DNA from: Pseudomonadota bacterium
Lineage (GTDB): Bacteria; Pseudomonadota; Alphaproteobacteria; UBA8366; GCA-2717185
NCBI GenBank assembly: GCA_027619655.1
Contig: JAQCHR010000149.1
Span: forward strand, 1 to 8,162
Direction of reading: 5' to 3'
Length of the DNA: 8,162 bases
Under the pieces are notes generated by a model, which did no database searches, was not told the origin of the DNA, and saw nothing but the letters and a program-made list of their open reading frames with translations. Positions 1 through 4,953 of the stretch are shown here, piece after piece. The translations under genes and the position numbers were made by a program. Positions within the stretch are counted from its first letter, which is position 1. Every line of letters starts with the position of its first letter.

Positions 1-798
1 GATGGCGCCGAAGATCGGGCCGAACACCGACCCCATGCCGCCCAGCACGACCATGAAGATCAGCTCGCCCGAGCGCGTCCAGTGCATCATGTCGGGGTTG
101 ACGAAGTTGGTGAAATTACCCAGCAGCAGCCCCGCCAGCCCGCAGATCGTGCCGGCGATGACGAAACCGGTCAGCTTGTAGCGGTCGACCGGAAATCCCA
201 GCGCCCGCATCCGCGCCTCGTTGAACTTGGTCGCGCGGATCACCAGGCCGAAGCGCGAATTGACCAGCCGCGCCATGCCCAGCACGGTCAGCATCAGGAA
301 CCCGAAGCACACGTAATACAGGGTGATGTGGTCCTCCAGGTCGATCAGCCCGGCGAATTCGCTGCGGGTGTAGATGACCAGCCCGTCATCGGCGCCGTAT
401 TCGTCCAGGCTGAGCCCCAGGAAATACATCATCTGCGCCAGCGCCATCGTGATCATGATGAAATAGACGCCCTTGGTGCGCAGTGCGATCGCGCCGAACA
501 CCAGCGCGACCGCCGCCGAAACCGCGAGCCCGATAGGCCACTGGATGAACCCGTTGAAGATGTCGTAATAGGCGCAGATACCGACCGCATAGCCGCCGAT
601 GCCGATATAGACCGCATGGCCGAAGCTGAACATGTTGCCGTAACCGAGGATCAGGTTCAGGCTGATCGCGGCGATGGCGAGGATCATCGCCCGGGCCACG
701 ACGCCGATATAGAACGGCGCGCCGCCCAGCAGCAGCGGCAGCAGGGCCAGGCCCAGCAGCACCAGGACGGTGACGATTGTCCGCCGGTTCAGCCCCAT
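1..798 (-). CDS. livM: Branched-chain amino acid-type ABC transporter permease LivM (C-terminus beyond window)
   Basis: Inner-membrane permease subunit of a HAAT/Liv-family importer. It would pair with the LivH-like subunit to form the channel for a substrate delivered by the periplasmic binding protein. The frame is open for 266 codons from ATG at 798 to the window edge. The N-terminus is hydrophobic (residues about 8-24, then 32-52). Family hallmarks are SLNLILGYGNMFSFGHA (46-62), LRTKGVYFIMITMALAQM (106-123), an EAA-like cytoplasmic loop around RATKFNEARMRALGF (188-202) followed by a Gly/Ala-rich helix, and VVLGGMGSVFGP (250-261). LivM proteins are usually somewhat over 300 residues, so roughly 50-80 are missing. 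The ATG overlaps the livH stop as TGATG, which implies translational coupling, and AGGGG lies about 9 nt upstream. ATPase genes livG/livF would be expected next, outside the window. The true substrate is unknown. Confidence 0.95.
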   Translation of the reverse strand, partial: MGLNRRTIVTVLVLLGLALLPLLLGGAPFYIGVVARAMILAIAAISLNLILGYGNMFSFGHAVYIGIGGYAVGICAYYDIFNGFIQWPIGLAVSAAVALVFGAIALRTKGVYFIMITMALAQMMYFLGLSLDEYGADDGLVIYTRSEFAGLIDLEDHITLYYVCFGFLMLTVLGMARLVNSRFGLVIRATKFNEARMRALGFPVDRYKLTGFVIAGTICGLAGLLLGNFTNFVNPDMMHWTRSGELIFMVVLGGMGSVFGPIFGAI

Positions 799-1724
799 CA
801 GCGGCGCCCCTGCGGCGGGAACAGCCCCTGCGGGCGGAAGAACAGCACCACCGCCATCAGGATATAGATCGCCATGGCGGACAGGGCGGGCGCCGCCGTT
901 TCCGCCGCGTTGACGGACATCACCATGCCCAGCAGGTCATCAAGGAACGAGCGGCCCATCGTGTCGATCAGCCCGACGATCAGGGCGGCGATGAAGGCGC
1001 CGCGGATCGACCCGATGCCGCCGACCACGATGACCACGAAGGCCGGGATCAGGATGCTTTCGCCCATGCCGATATTGGCCTGCACGATGGGGGCCGCCAT
1101 CATCCCGGCCAGTCCCGCCAGCGCCGCGCCCAGCCCGAAGATCAGCGTGAACAGCAGTCCGATATTGACCCCCAGCGCGCCGGCCATGGCCCTGTTCGAC
1201 GCGCCGGCGCGGATCAGCATGCCGGTGCGTGTCTTCACCACCAGACAGTACAGCGCCACGGCCACCGCCAGCCCGACCGCGATGACCAGCAGCCGGTAGG
1301 TCGGGTAGGGCACGCCGGGCAGGATCTCGACGCTGCCGTCCAGCCAGTCGGGCAGGGGGACGGCCATGCCCTCCGGCCCCCAGACGATGCGGCACAGTTC
1401 GTTGAAGAACAGGATCAGCCCGAAGGTCGCCAGCACCTGGTCCAGGTGATCGCGGCTGTACAGGGTACGCAGCGCCACCAGTTCGACGGCGATCCCCACG
1501 GCCAGCACCGCCGGCAGCGCCAGCAGCACGCCGAGCAGGAAGGACCCGGTCCAGTCCGTGAAGGTGGCGCAAAGCAGCGCGCCGATCATGTAGAGCGAGC
1601 CATGCGCCAGGTTGACCATGTCCATGATGCCGAACACCAGCGTCAGCCCGGCGGCCATCAGGAACAGCACCACGCCGAGCTGAAAGCCGTTCAGGAACTG
1701 TTCCAGCAACAGGGTCCAGGTCAT
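798..1724 (-). CDS. livH: Branched-chain amino acid-type ABC transporter permease LivH
   Basis: First permease subunit of the Liv/HAAT importer; an integral inner-membrane protein of 308 residues, normal for LivH. Recognisable parts are FLMAAGLTLVFGIMDMVNLAHG (the stretch at 21-42, typical LivH N-terminal helix), LATFGLILFFNEL (98-110), the cytoplasmic EAA-type loop near RAGASNRAMAGALGVN (172-187) with the following helix FGLGAALAGLAG (196-207), and VVGGIGSIRGAF (233-244). Hydrophobic stretches cover most of the protein. The start is ATG at 1724, with GGAAGG 11 nt upstream, a slightly long spacing; that GGAAGG lies in the 3' arm of a hairpin (1735-1764). The gene follows the binding-protein gene after 48 nt and overlaps livM by one base. 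Assignment to the family is secure. 'Branched-chain amino acid' should be read as the family name, because many homologues carry amides, urea or aromatic acids. Confidence 0.96.
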   Translation of the reverse strand: MTWTLLLEQFLNGFQLGVVLFLMAAGLTLVFGIMDMVNLAHGSLYMIGALLCATFTDWTGSFLLGVLLALPAVLAVGIAVELVALRTLYSRDHLDQVLATFGLILFFNELCRIVWGPEGMAVPLPDWLDGSVEILPGVPYPTYRLLVIAVGLAVAVALYCLVVKTRTGMLIRAGASNRAMAGALGVNIGLLFTLIFGLGAALAGLAGMMAAPIVQANIGMGESILIPAFVVIVVGGIGSIRGAFIAALIVGLIDTMGRSFLDDLLGMVMSVNAAETAAPALSAMAIYILMAVVLFFRPQGLFPPQGRR

Positions 1725-1734
1725 CGCAATACCG

Positions 1735-1764
1735 GCCTTCCGCCCCGCATCCGGAGCGGAAGGC
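1735..1764 (-). promoter_or_regulatory. Intercistronic hairpin overlapping the livH ribosome binding site
   Basis: The gap between the binding-protein gene and livH contains a perfect 9-bp inverted repeat, GCCTTCCGC / GCGGAAGGC (1735-1743 and 1756-1764), with a 12-nt loop. In the minus-strand mRNA the second arm carries GGAAGG, the only Shine-Dalgarno-like sequence before the livH ATG. No run of U follows, so it is not a classical terminator. Hairpins at this place in ABC-transporter operons commonly stabilise the upstream binding-protein mRNA or lower permease expression. Here occlusion of the ribosome site could add to that effect. The structure is seen in the sequence; the function is inferred. 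Confidence 0.6.
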
Positions 1765-1772
1765 GCGCCATC

Positions 1773-2972
1773 CTACATCTTGCAGTCTTTGGCGTAGGGA
1801 TCCTGATGGTCCTTGTACACCACATCGCGGGTCGCGGTCGTCCAGTTGCCGTCCGCATCCGCCACCACTTCGCGCAGGTAGAAGTTCTGGATGGGGAACT
1901 GGTTGTTGCCGAACTTGAACGGCCCGCGAACCGAGGGGAAATCCGCCTTCGCCATGGCGGCGCGCATGCCGTCCTTGTTTTTCAGGTCGCCGTTGACCGC
2001 TTCCACCGCGCTCTTGATCAGGAACATCGCGTCATAGGTCTGCGCCGCATAGAAGGACGGGTAGCGGCCGTATTTCTTGCGGAAGCCGTCGACGAATTTC
2101 TTGTTCTGCGGCATGTCCAGGTCCGGCGCCCAGAACTGCGTCATGAAACTGCCCATGACCCCTTCCAGCTTGCCCTCCTGGAACAGCGGCAGGCTCAGCG
2201 AATCCACCGTGAACACGGAATAGAGCGGGATCTGCCCGTTCAGCCCGGCCTGCTGGTACTGCTTCATGAAGGCGCCGCCGGCCTTGCCCGGATAGAAGAC
2301 TAACACGCCGTCGGCCTTCGAGGCCCGCGCCTTGGCCAGTTCGGCGGAGAAATCCAGCTGGTCCGGCCATTTGGTCAGGTCCTTGCCGACGATCGTGCCC
2401 TTGAAGCTGCGCTCCACGCCCTCGACCATGTTCTTGCCGGCCGCGTAGTTCGGCGCGATGACATAGAGCGACTTGACGCCGCGCTGGTTCAGCACTTCGC
2501 CCATCGCCATTGGCGTCTGGTCGTTCTGCCAGGAGGTGGCGAAGAAATTCTTGTTGCACTGCGCGCCCGCCAGCTGTGAGGGGCCGGCATTGGCGCTGAT
2601 CAGGAACTTGCCCGCGTCCAGCACCGATTTCTGCGAGGCCAGCAGCACGTTCGACCAGATATAGCCGGCGACGAAATCGACATCGTCCTTCTGCACCAGC
2701 TTGTCGGTCTTCTGCTTGCCGATTTCCGGCTTGAAGCCGTCGTCTTCATAAATGACCTCGACATCCAGCCCGCCCATCTTGCCGCCGATATCCTCCAGCG
2801 CCAGGTTGAACGCGTCCTGCATGTCCTTGCCGATCACGCCGGCGGGGGTGGTCAAGGTCGTCACGAAGCCGATCTTCACCGATGCCGCCTTTTCCATGTA
2901 CCAGTACGACGCCAGCGCCAGCGCCGTTGCCAGCGCCGCCGCCAGCCCCGTGGCCAGTTTCCCGAATGTCAT
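1773..2972 (-). CDS. Periplasmic substrate-binding protein of a Liv/HAAT-type ABC transporter (Peripla_BP_6 family)
   Basis: Captures the substrate in the periplasm and delivers it to the LivH/LivM permeases; 399 residues, normal for the family. Residues 1-21 form a signal peptide with a short n-region (K5) and an Ala/Leu core; ALA/S at 19-22 is a plausible cleavage site. There is no lipobox, so it should be soluble. The mature protein begins the usual VKIGFVTTLTTPAGVIGKDM (32-51). Other family landmarks are DGFKPEIGKQKTDKLVQKDD (78-97), a hinge-region YVIAPNYAAGKNMVEG (170-185) and a C-terminal YAKDCKM. The only cysteines are C139 and C397, which could form a disulfide. Start ATG 2972 is supported by AGGGAGG at 2981-2987. 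It is the first gene of the importer operon. The ligand cannot be read from sequence; the neighbouring acyl-CoA genes make an organic acid, perhaps aromatic, a reasonable alternative to an amino acid. Confidence 0.93.
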   Translation of the reverse strand: MTFGKLATGLAAALATALALASYWYMEKAASVKIGFVTTLTTPAGVIGKDMQDAFNLALEDIGGKMGGLDVEVIYEDDGFKPEIGKQKTDKLVQKDDVDFVAGYIWSNVLLASQKSVLDAGKFLISANAGPSQLAGAQCNKNFFATSWQNDQTPMAMGEVLNQRGVKSLYVIAPNYAAGKNMVEGVERSFKGTIVGKDLTKWPDQLDFSAELAKARASKADGVLVFYPGKAGGAFMKQYQQAGLNGQIPLYSVFTVDSLSLPLFQEGKLEGVMGSFMTQFWAPDLDMPQNKKFVDGFRKKYGRYPSFYAAQTYDAMFLIKSAVEAVNGDLKNKDGMRAAMAKADFPSVRGPFKFGNNQFPIQNFYLREVVADADGNWTTATRDVVYKDHQDPYAKDCKM

Positions 2973-3017
2973 CCCGTGTTCCTCCCTGTGAATTGTTATA
3001 TGTCATGCCCGGCCAAG

Positions 3018-3046
3018 GTTACGCCCGTTTTGCGAAGCGGTGTCAA
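3018..3046 (-). promoter_or_regulatory. Probable sigma70-type promoter of the transporter operon
   Basis: On the minus strand a perfect -35 hexamer TTGACA (3046-3041) is followed after 17 nt by CGTAAC (3023-3018), a weak but acceptable -10 for a GC-rich alphaproteobacterium. Transcription would begin near 3011, giving a leader of about 40 nt before the binding-protein ATG at 2972, with its Shine-Dalgarno sequence at 2981-2987. No operator was identified with confidence. The -10 match is poor, so the exact start site is uncertain. Confidence 0.5.
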
Positions 3047-3114
3047 GGCTTGCGTATGGGCCCGGCGCCGTGCTGTTTTCGTATGAAGCGGCGGCTGGCG
3101 GAAAAATGAAATTC

Positions 3115-3154
3115 ATTGGCATCGATTGGCATTTATCGGCTTTCTTCGGCTTTC
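3115..3154 (+). repeat. Array 1 of 10-bp-phased ATTGGC-like repeats
   Basis: Four related hexamers occur at exact 10-bp intervals: ATTGGC at 3115, ATTGGC at 3125, ATCGGC at 3135 and TTCGGC at 3145. Each is followed by an A/T/C-rich tetramer of the form WTYN. One unit per helical turn puts the conserved GGC on the same face of the DNA. The first 26 bases match array 2 (from 3402) at 22 positions in the same orientation. I do not recognise the motif. Confidence 0.6.
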
Positions 3155-3184
3155 AGGGACACGGCAACCGCCTCCGCCGCCCCA

Positions 3185-3290
3185 CCTCACCCCGGCCCTC
3201 TCCCCCCCGATGGGGCGGAGGGGGCTGTTTTTATCTTGCCGCCACCACCACACCCCTCCTCGCCCCTTTGGGGAGAGGATCGAGGTGAGG
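3185..3290. repeat. Large imperfect palindrome (dispersed REP/MITE-like hairpin)
   Basis: Outer arms 3185-3205 and 3270-3290 are inverted with 18 of 21 positions matching; each arm carries CCTCACC plus CCTCTCCCC. Inside, GATGGGGCGGAGGGG pairs imperfectly with CCCCTCCTCGCCCC, so the whole unit could fold as one long hairpin with an AT-containing loop near 3226-3250. Palindromes of this CCTCACCCC...CTCTCCCC type are widespread intergenic repeats in GC-rich proteobacteria. It creates misleading Pro/Gly-rich open frames on both strands. It may act as a transcription barrier between operons, but no T-tract follows on either strand. Confidence 0.65.
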
Positions 3291-3370
3291 GGGGGCATTC
3301 CACGCCGCCCCGCAGTGCGCGCCGTATTAGCCACCGCCCCGGCACGCCCGTCTCATGCTGCCTGCCGCAG

Positions 3371-3430
3371 CCGTAGCATCATTGTTGAACGATTGGCTTC
3401 TATTGGCATTGGTTGACTTTTATCGGCATC
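3371..3430 (+). repeat. Array 2 of 10-bp-phased ATTGGC-like repeats
   Basis: Hexamers ATTGGC (3392), ATTGGC (3402), GTTGAC (3412) and ATCGGC (3422) repeat at exact 10-bp intervals in the same orientation as array 1. A further degenerate unit, CGTAGC, is in phase at 3372, with ATCCAC at 3432. The array lies on the other side of the palindrome 3185-3290 from array 1. An additional isolated ATTGGC is at 3580. The motif is not one I can name. Confidence 0.55.
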
Positions 3431-3513
3431 GATCCACCGGCCGCGTCGCCGGAACGGTCACCGGCAAAAAACATTTAGTTTCGAAATACATGGATTAACA
3501 TTGGTTAGCATTC

Positions 3514-3585
3514 CCGCCCGGGCGGTCCATTGCCGTGGGGCAATTCGTCGCGACGCATCTGCTATGTCGGGGCAATGGCATTGGC
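3514..3585. repeat. Cluster of short perfect palindromes
   Basis: Within about 70 bases there are a perfect 12-bp palindrome CCGCCCGGGCGG (3514-3525), a hairpin ATTGCC-GTGG-GGCAAT (3529-3544), a perfect 10-bp palindrome CGTCGCGACG (3546-3555) and an imperfect dyad GCAATGGCATTGGC (3572-3585). They follow one another with little spacing. If transcribed they would form consecutive stem-loops. Function unknown. Confidence 0.5.
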
Positions 3586-3608
3586 GCTTTTAAAAAACAT
3601 AAAATAGG

Positions 3609-3637
3609 AATATAGTCTAGTTCGGCTAAATAATCAA
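3609..3637 (-). promoter_or_regulatory. Promoter-like sequence pointing into the palindrome cluster
   Basis: The minus strand reads TTGATT (3637-3632), a 17-nt spacer, then TATATT (3614-3609), a good sigma70 match. A start near 3602 would transcribe the palindromes at 3585-3514. A TTTTTT run occurs at 3471-3466, about 135 nt downstream. No open frame with a ribosome site follows. The stretch is AT-rich, where such matches arise easily by chance. Confidence 0.3.
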
Positions 3638-3735
3638 GGCCGACGTGGGTTAGAAGCGTCGATCGGGAATTTGCGTTATGTTTGTTAAAAATAAGATTGA
3701 CGTCATTCGTCATTTTGAAAGTCTTGTTCTTGCAT

Positions 3736-3773
3736 AATACGGTGACGCCGAATACGGTGACGAATACGGTGAC
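3736..3773 (+). repeat. Three direct copies of AATACGGTGAC beside the transposase
   Basis: AATACGGTGAC occurs at 3736-3746, 3751-3761 and 3763-3773, spaced 15 and then 12 bases apart. The last copy runs into the left inverted repeat of the transposase gene. The same core appears inverted at 4497-4506 and at 4933-4942. Clusters of short repeats carrying the transposase-recognised core are typical of REP-associated transposase loci. Confidence 0.75.
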
Positions 3774-3782
3774 AGTGCACTA
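3765..3782 (+). repeat. Left inverted repeat of the transposase unit
   Basis: TACGGTGACAGTGCACTA is repeated perfectly inverted at 4487-4504. Its last three bases are the transposase stop codon (TAG on the minus strand), so the gene ends exactly inside the repeat. It contains the palindrome AGTGCACT. Confidence 0.85.
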
Positions 3783-4445
3783 ATTTTCTATTTTCGGTCT
3801 CCCGCGCCTGCCGGGCCGGGGATCGCGACCTGTCTGCGCTTCGACCGTGCCCATGAACGCTTCGTCACCAAGTGGCCGCCCGACGGTTTCCGCACGGCGC
3901 AGCGCCAAGGACAATGCCTCGTCCTCGCCGGCGCGCAGCAGCGCGGCGAAATTGCCGACGCGCGCAAGCACCGGTGCCGTGTCGGTTAACCCGTCGCCTC
4001 GGGCCGGATCGAGCAGCGCGTGCACACTTGAATGCCGCCATGCATCAGCACGCGTCGTCAGCCGCGCCCGCACTGGATTGAGCGCCACATAGGGAATGGC
4101 CGCCCGCACATGCGGCTCATCCATCGCCACGCAGCCGAACCGCCCCTGCCAGAAATGCCCCGTCCGCCGCTCGCGGGCATGGACATGCCCGGCATAAGCC
4201 CGGTGCACCTGCGACAGCGCAGCACGCAGGCTGTCTTCACGGGGCGGAACGAGGATCATGTGAACATGATTGGGCATCAACACCCAGCTCCACACGGCAA
4301 CGCCCTGGGCCGCGCAATGCGCCGCCAGCAGGTCGCGATAAAGCCGGTAATCCGCATCGGCAAAAAACGTCTGCTGCCGCCCGTTACCGCGCTGGGTCAC
4401 GTGATGCGGGATGCCGGGAACGATGAAACGGGGAAGGCGTGCCAT
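3780..4445 (-). CDS. REP-associated tyrosine transposase (RAYT; Y1_Tnp/IS200-like HUH family)
   Basis: Single-strand-specific HUH endonuclease related to the IS200/IS605 TnpA, thought to cleave and move short palindromic repeats. The 221-residue protein begins with the conserved MARLPRFIVPGIPHHVTQRG. The metal-binding HUH-type motif is PNHVHMIL (58-65; H60 and H62). The candidate catalytic tyrosine is Y119 in PYVALNPVRARL (118-129). RTGHFWQGRF (94-103) and the tail GRPLGDEAF (189-197) and RRGRPK (213-218) are also typical. All key residues are present and the frame is intact. The start is the only in-frame ATG before the upstream stop (4479-4481). It has no good ribosome site, and a weak TTGACG/TTACGC promoter pair lies at 4482-4455. 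It stands alone, on the same strand as its neighbours but in AT-rich surroundings. Confidence 0.92.
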   Translation of the reverse strand: MARLPRFIVPGIPHHVTQRGNGRQQTFFADADYRLYRDLLAAHCAAQGVAVWSWVLMPNHVHMILVPPREDSLRAALSQVHRAYAGHVHARERRTGHFWQGRFGCVAMDEPHVRAAIPYVALNPVRARLTTRADAWRHSSVHALLDPARGDGLTDTAPVLARVGNFAALLRAGEDEALSLALRRAETVGRPLGDEAFMGTVEAQTGRDPRPGRRGRPKIEN

Positions 4446-4749
4446 GCGGGTATCGCGTAAGGCAATCGGGACGGCGCGTCAATAAATAGTGCACTGTCAC
4501 CGTAATTTCAGACACTGAAAGAAAGTAAATTCTTAACGTAAAAGCAAAATATGAATTTGCTAGCAAGAAGGCATTCGCCGCAAAAAATATGTAGACTCCA
4601 CATACGGGAAGCCAAACCAAAAAAGTAAGTATCGCCCATCCTAGTAATAAATAATGACAGTAATCGTAATTGCCAAATATTGGACCGGCGATGGTGGAAA
4701 AATACTTGATCGAAGAATCGTACATGACGGCGAACAAAGCGCTCGTCAA
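4384..4749 (-). pseudogene. Hydrophobic reading frame, probably a membrane-protein remnant cut by the transposase unit
   Basis: From a TTG at 4749 (or an internal ATG at 4725) the minus strand encodes about 80 residues with AT-rich codons. A long hydrophobic stretch, WAILTFLVWLPVCGVYIFFA (38-57), is followed by a second at about 61-77, consistent with two membrane segments. At residue 82 the frame enters the inverted repeat (4504). It then reads out of frame through the first 62 bases of the transposase gene to a stop at 4384-4386. No Shine-Dalgarno sequence is visible, and the frame is closed upstream by TGA at 4770-4768. The most likely reading is a fragment of a foreign membrane protein damaged by insertion and decay. 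A small real membrane protein, or chance hydrophobicity of AT-rich DNA, remains possible. I do not recognise a family. Confidence 0.3.
4487..4504 (-). repeat. Right inverted repeat of the transposase unit
   Basis: TAGTGCACTGTCACCGTA, the exact inverted copy of 3765-3782. It lies 41 bp upstream of the transposase ATG and is followed by a small perfect hairpin TTTCAG-ACA-CTGAAA (4506-4520). Beyond 18 bp, similarity continues only if a one-base gap is allowed. Confidence 0.85.
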
Positions 4750-4833
4750 AAGACTAAAAATGACTACTCAGACCCAAGCCTTCTCCATACATCCCCCTGT
4801 TACGGGTTTGGTGGCGGATTCATAATGTACGAT

Positions 4834-4864
4834 AATTGGTGACAATGCACGTTGCACTTATTTG
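4834..4864 (+). repeat. Diverged copy of the transposase-associated repeat
   Basis: AATTGGTGACAATGCAC followed by CTTATTT resembles the inverted-repeat sequence read as AATTACGGTGACAGTGCAC then TATTTATT. It differs by loss of AC, one G-to-A change and a short GTTGCA-containing insertion. It is in the same orientation as the left repeat (3765-3782). It probably marks either a second repeat unit or an old boundary of the inserted segment. Confidence 0.45.
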
Positions 4865-4929
4865 GCTGGCCGGACCTATGTCCCGTTCCATGCGCCAATG
4901 GAATACCGGGCGCGACTGACCGGGTCGGA

Positions 4930-4942
4930 ACAGTCACCGTAT
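4930..4942 (-). repeat. Inverted GTCACCGTAT motif downstream of acyl-CoA dehydrogenase
   Basis: ACAGTCACCGTAT is the inverse of ATACGGTGACTGT and shares the ATACGGTGAC core with the copies at 3736-3773. It lies about 12 bp beyond the dehydrogenase stop codon and faces the copy at 4834-4864. The two bracket a small hairpin at 4886-4903, as in paired REP units. Confidence 0.45.
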
Positions 4943-4953
4943 ATGCCGCCCCC

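Larger units (their letters stand above)
2973..3764. other. Gene-free region between the transposase and the transporter operon
   Basis: I see no convincing gene in these roughly 800 bases. Open frames across 3040-3416 are Pro/Gly/Arg-rich translations of a palindrome. A 72-codon frame at 3495-3713 (minus) lacks a ribosome site and crosses several palindromes. The stretch does hold the likely transporter promoter, two phased repeat arrays, a large palindrome, a cluster of short palindromes, a promoter-like sequence and transposase-associated repeats, all listed separately. Composition changes abruptly: by hand count 3591-3650 is about 35% GC, while the neighbouring genes are clearly GC-rich. 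Confidence 0.7.
3765..4504. mobile_element. RAYT transposase unit bounded by 18-bp inverted repeats
   Basis: A 740-bp unit contains one Y1/HUH transposase gene between perfect 18-bp inverted repeats. The inside is GC-rich, while the DNA just outside is AT-rich (about 28% GC at 4501-4560 by hand count). I find no target-site duplication, which is expected for this transposase class. RAYTs are usually single-copy, domesticated-looking genes that disperse short non-autonomous repeats rather than classical insertion sequences, so the unit may not itself be mobile now. Confidence 0.75.
4505..4953. other. AT-rich gap between acyl-CoA dehydrogenase and transposase
   Basis: Apart from the weak hydrophobic frame (4749-4505) I see no gene here. 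Positions 4501-4830 are conspicuously AT-rich, and composition returns to GC-rich near 4865. The gap contains two transposase-associated motifs (4834-4864 and 4930-4942) and a 6-bp hairpin TTCCAT-GCGCCA-ATGGAA (4886-4903). That hairpin has no T-tract, so it is a poor terminator for the upstream operon. No RNA gene was recognised. Confidence 0.6.

Noticed and set aside
82..2303. Long plus-strand open frames (82-867, 777-2303) opposite livM, livH and the binding-protein gene
   Set aside because: They are low-complexity, His/Gln/Asp/Arg-rich translations expected opposite GC-rich genes. The minus-strand frames have clear family motifs and membrane segments.
3040..3416. Several 73-96-codon open frames on both strands
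   Set aside because: They are Pro/Gly/Arg-rich translations of the palindrome 3185-3290 and its flanks, without ribosome sites.
3115..3430. CRISPR array
   Set aside because: The repeat unit is only 10 bp with no unique spacers of 30-40 bp, and no cas genes are present.
3448..3471. GCCGG-loop-CCGGC hairpin followed by AAAAAA as a terminator
   Set aside because: The A-run lies on the wrong side for a plus-strand terminator. On the minus strand the T-run precedes the hairpin, so it does not form an intrinsic terminator in either direction.
3495..3713. 72-codon minus-strand open frame
   Set aside because: It has no Shine-Dalgarno sequence and no recognisable family. Its second half is a translation of the palindrome cluster, and the composition shifts abruptly within it.
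4886..4903. Hairpin TTCCAT-GCGCCA-ATGGAA as terminator of the acyl-CoA operon
   Set aside because: The stem is only 6 bp with no T-tract, which is too weak to call as a terminator.
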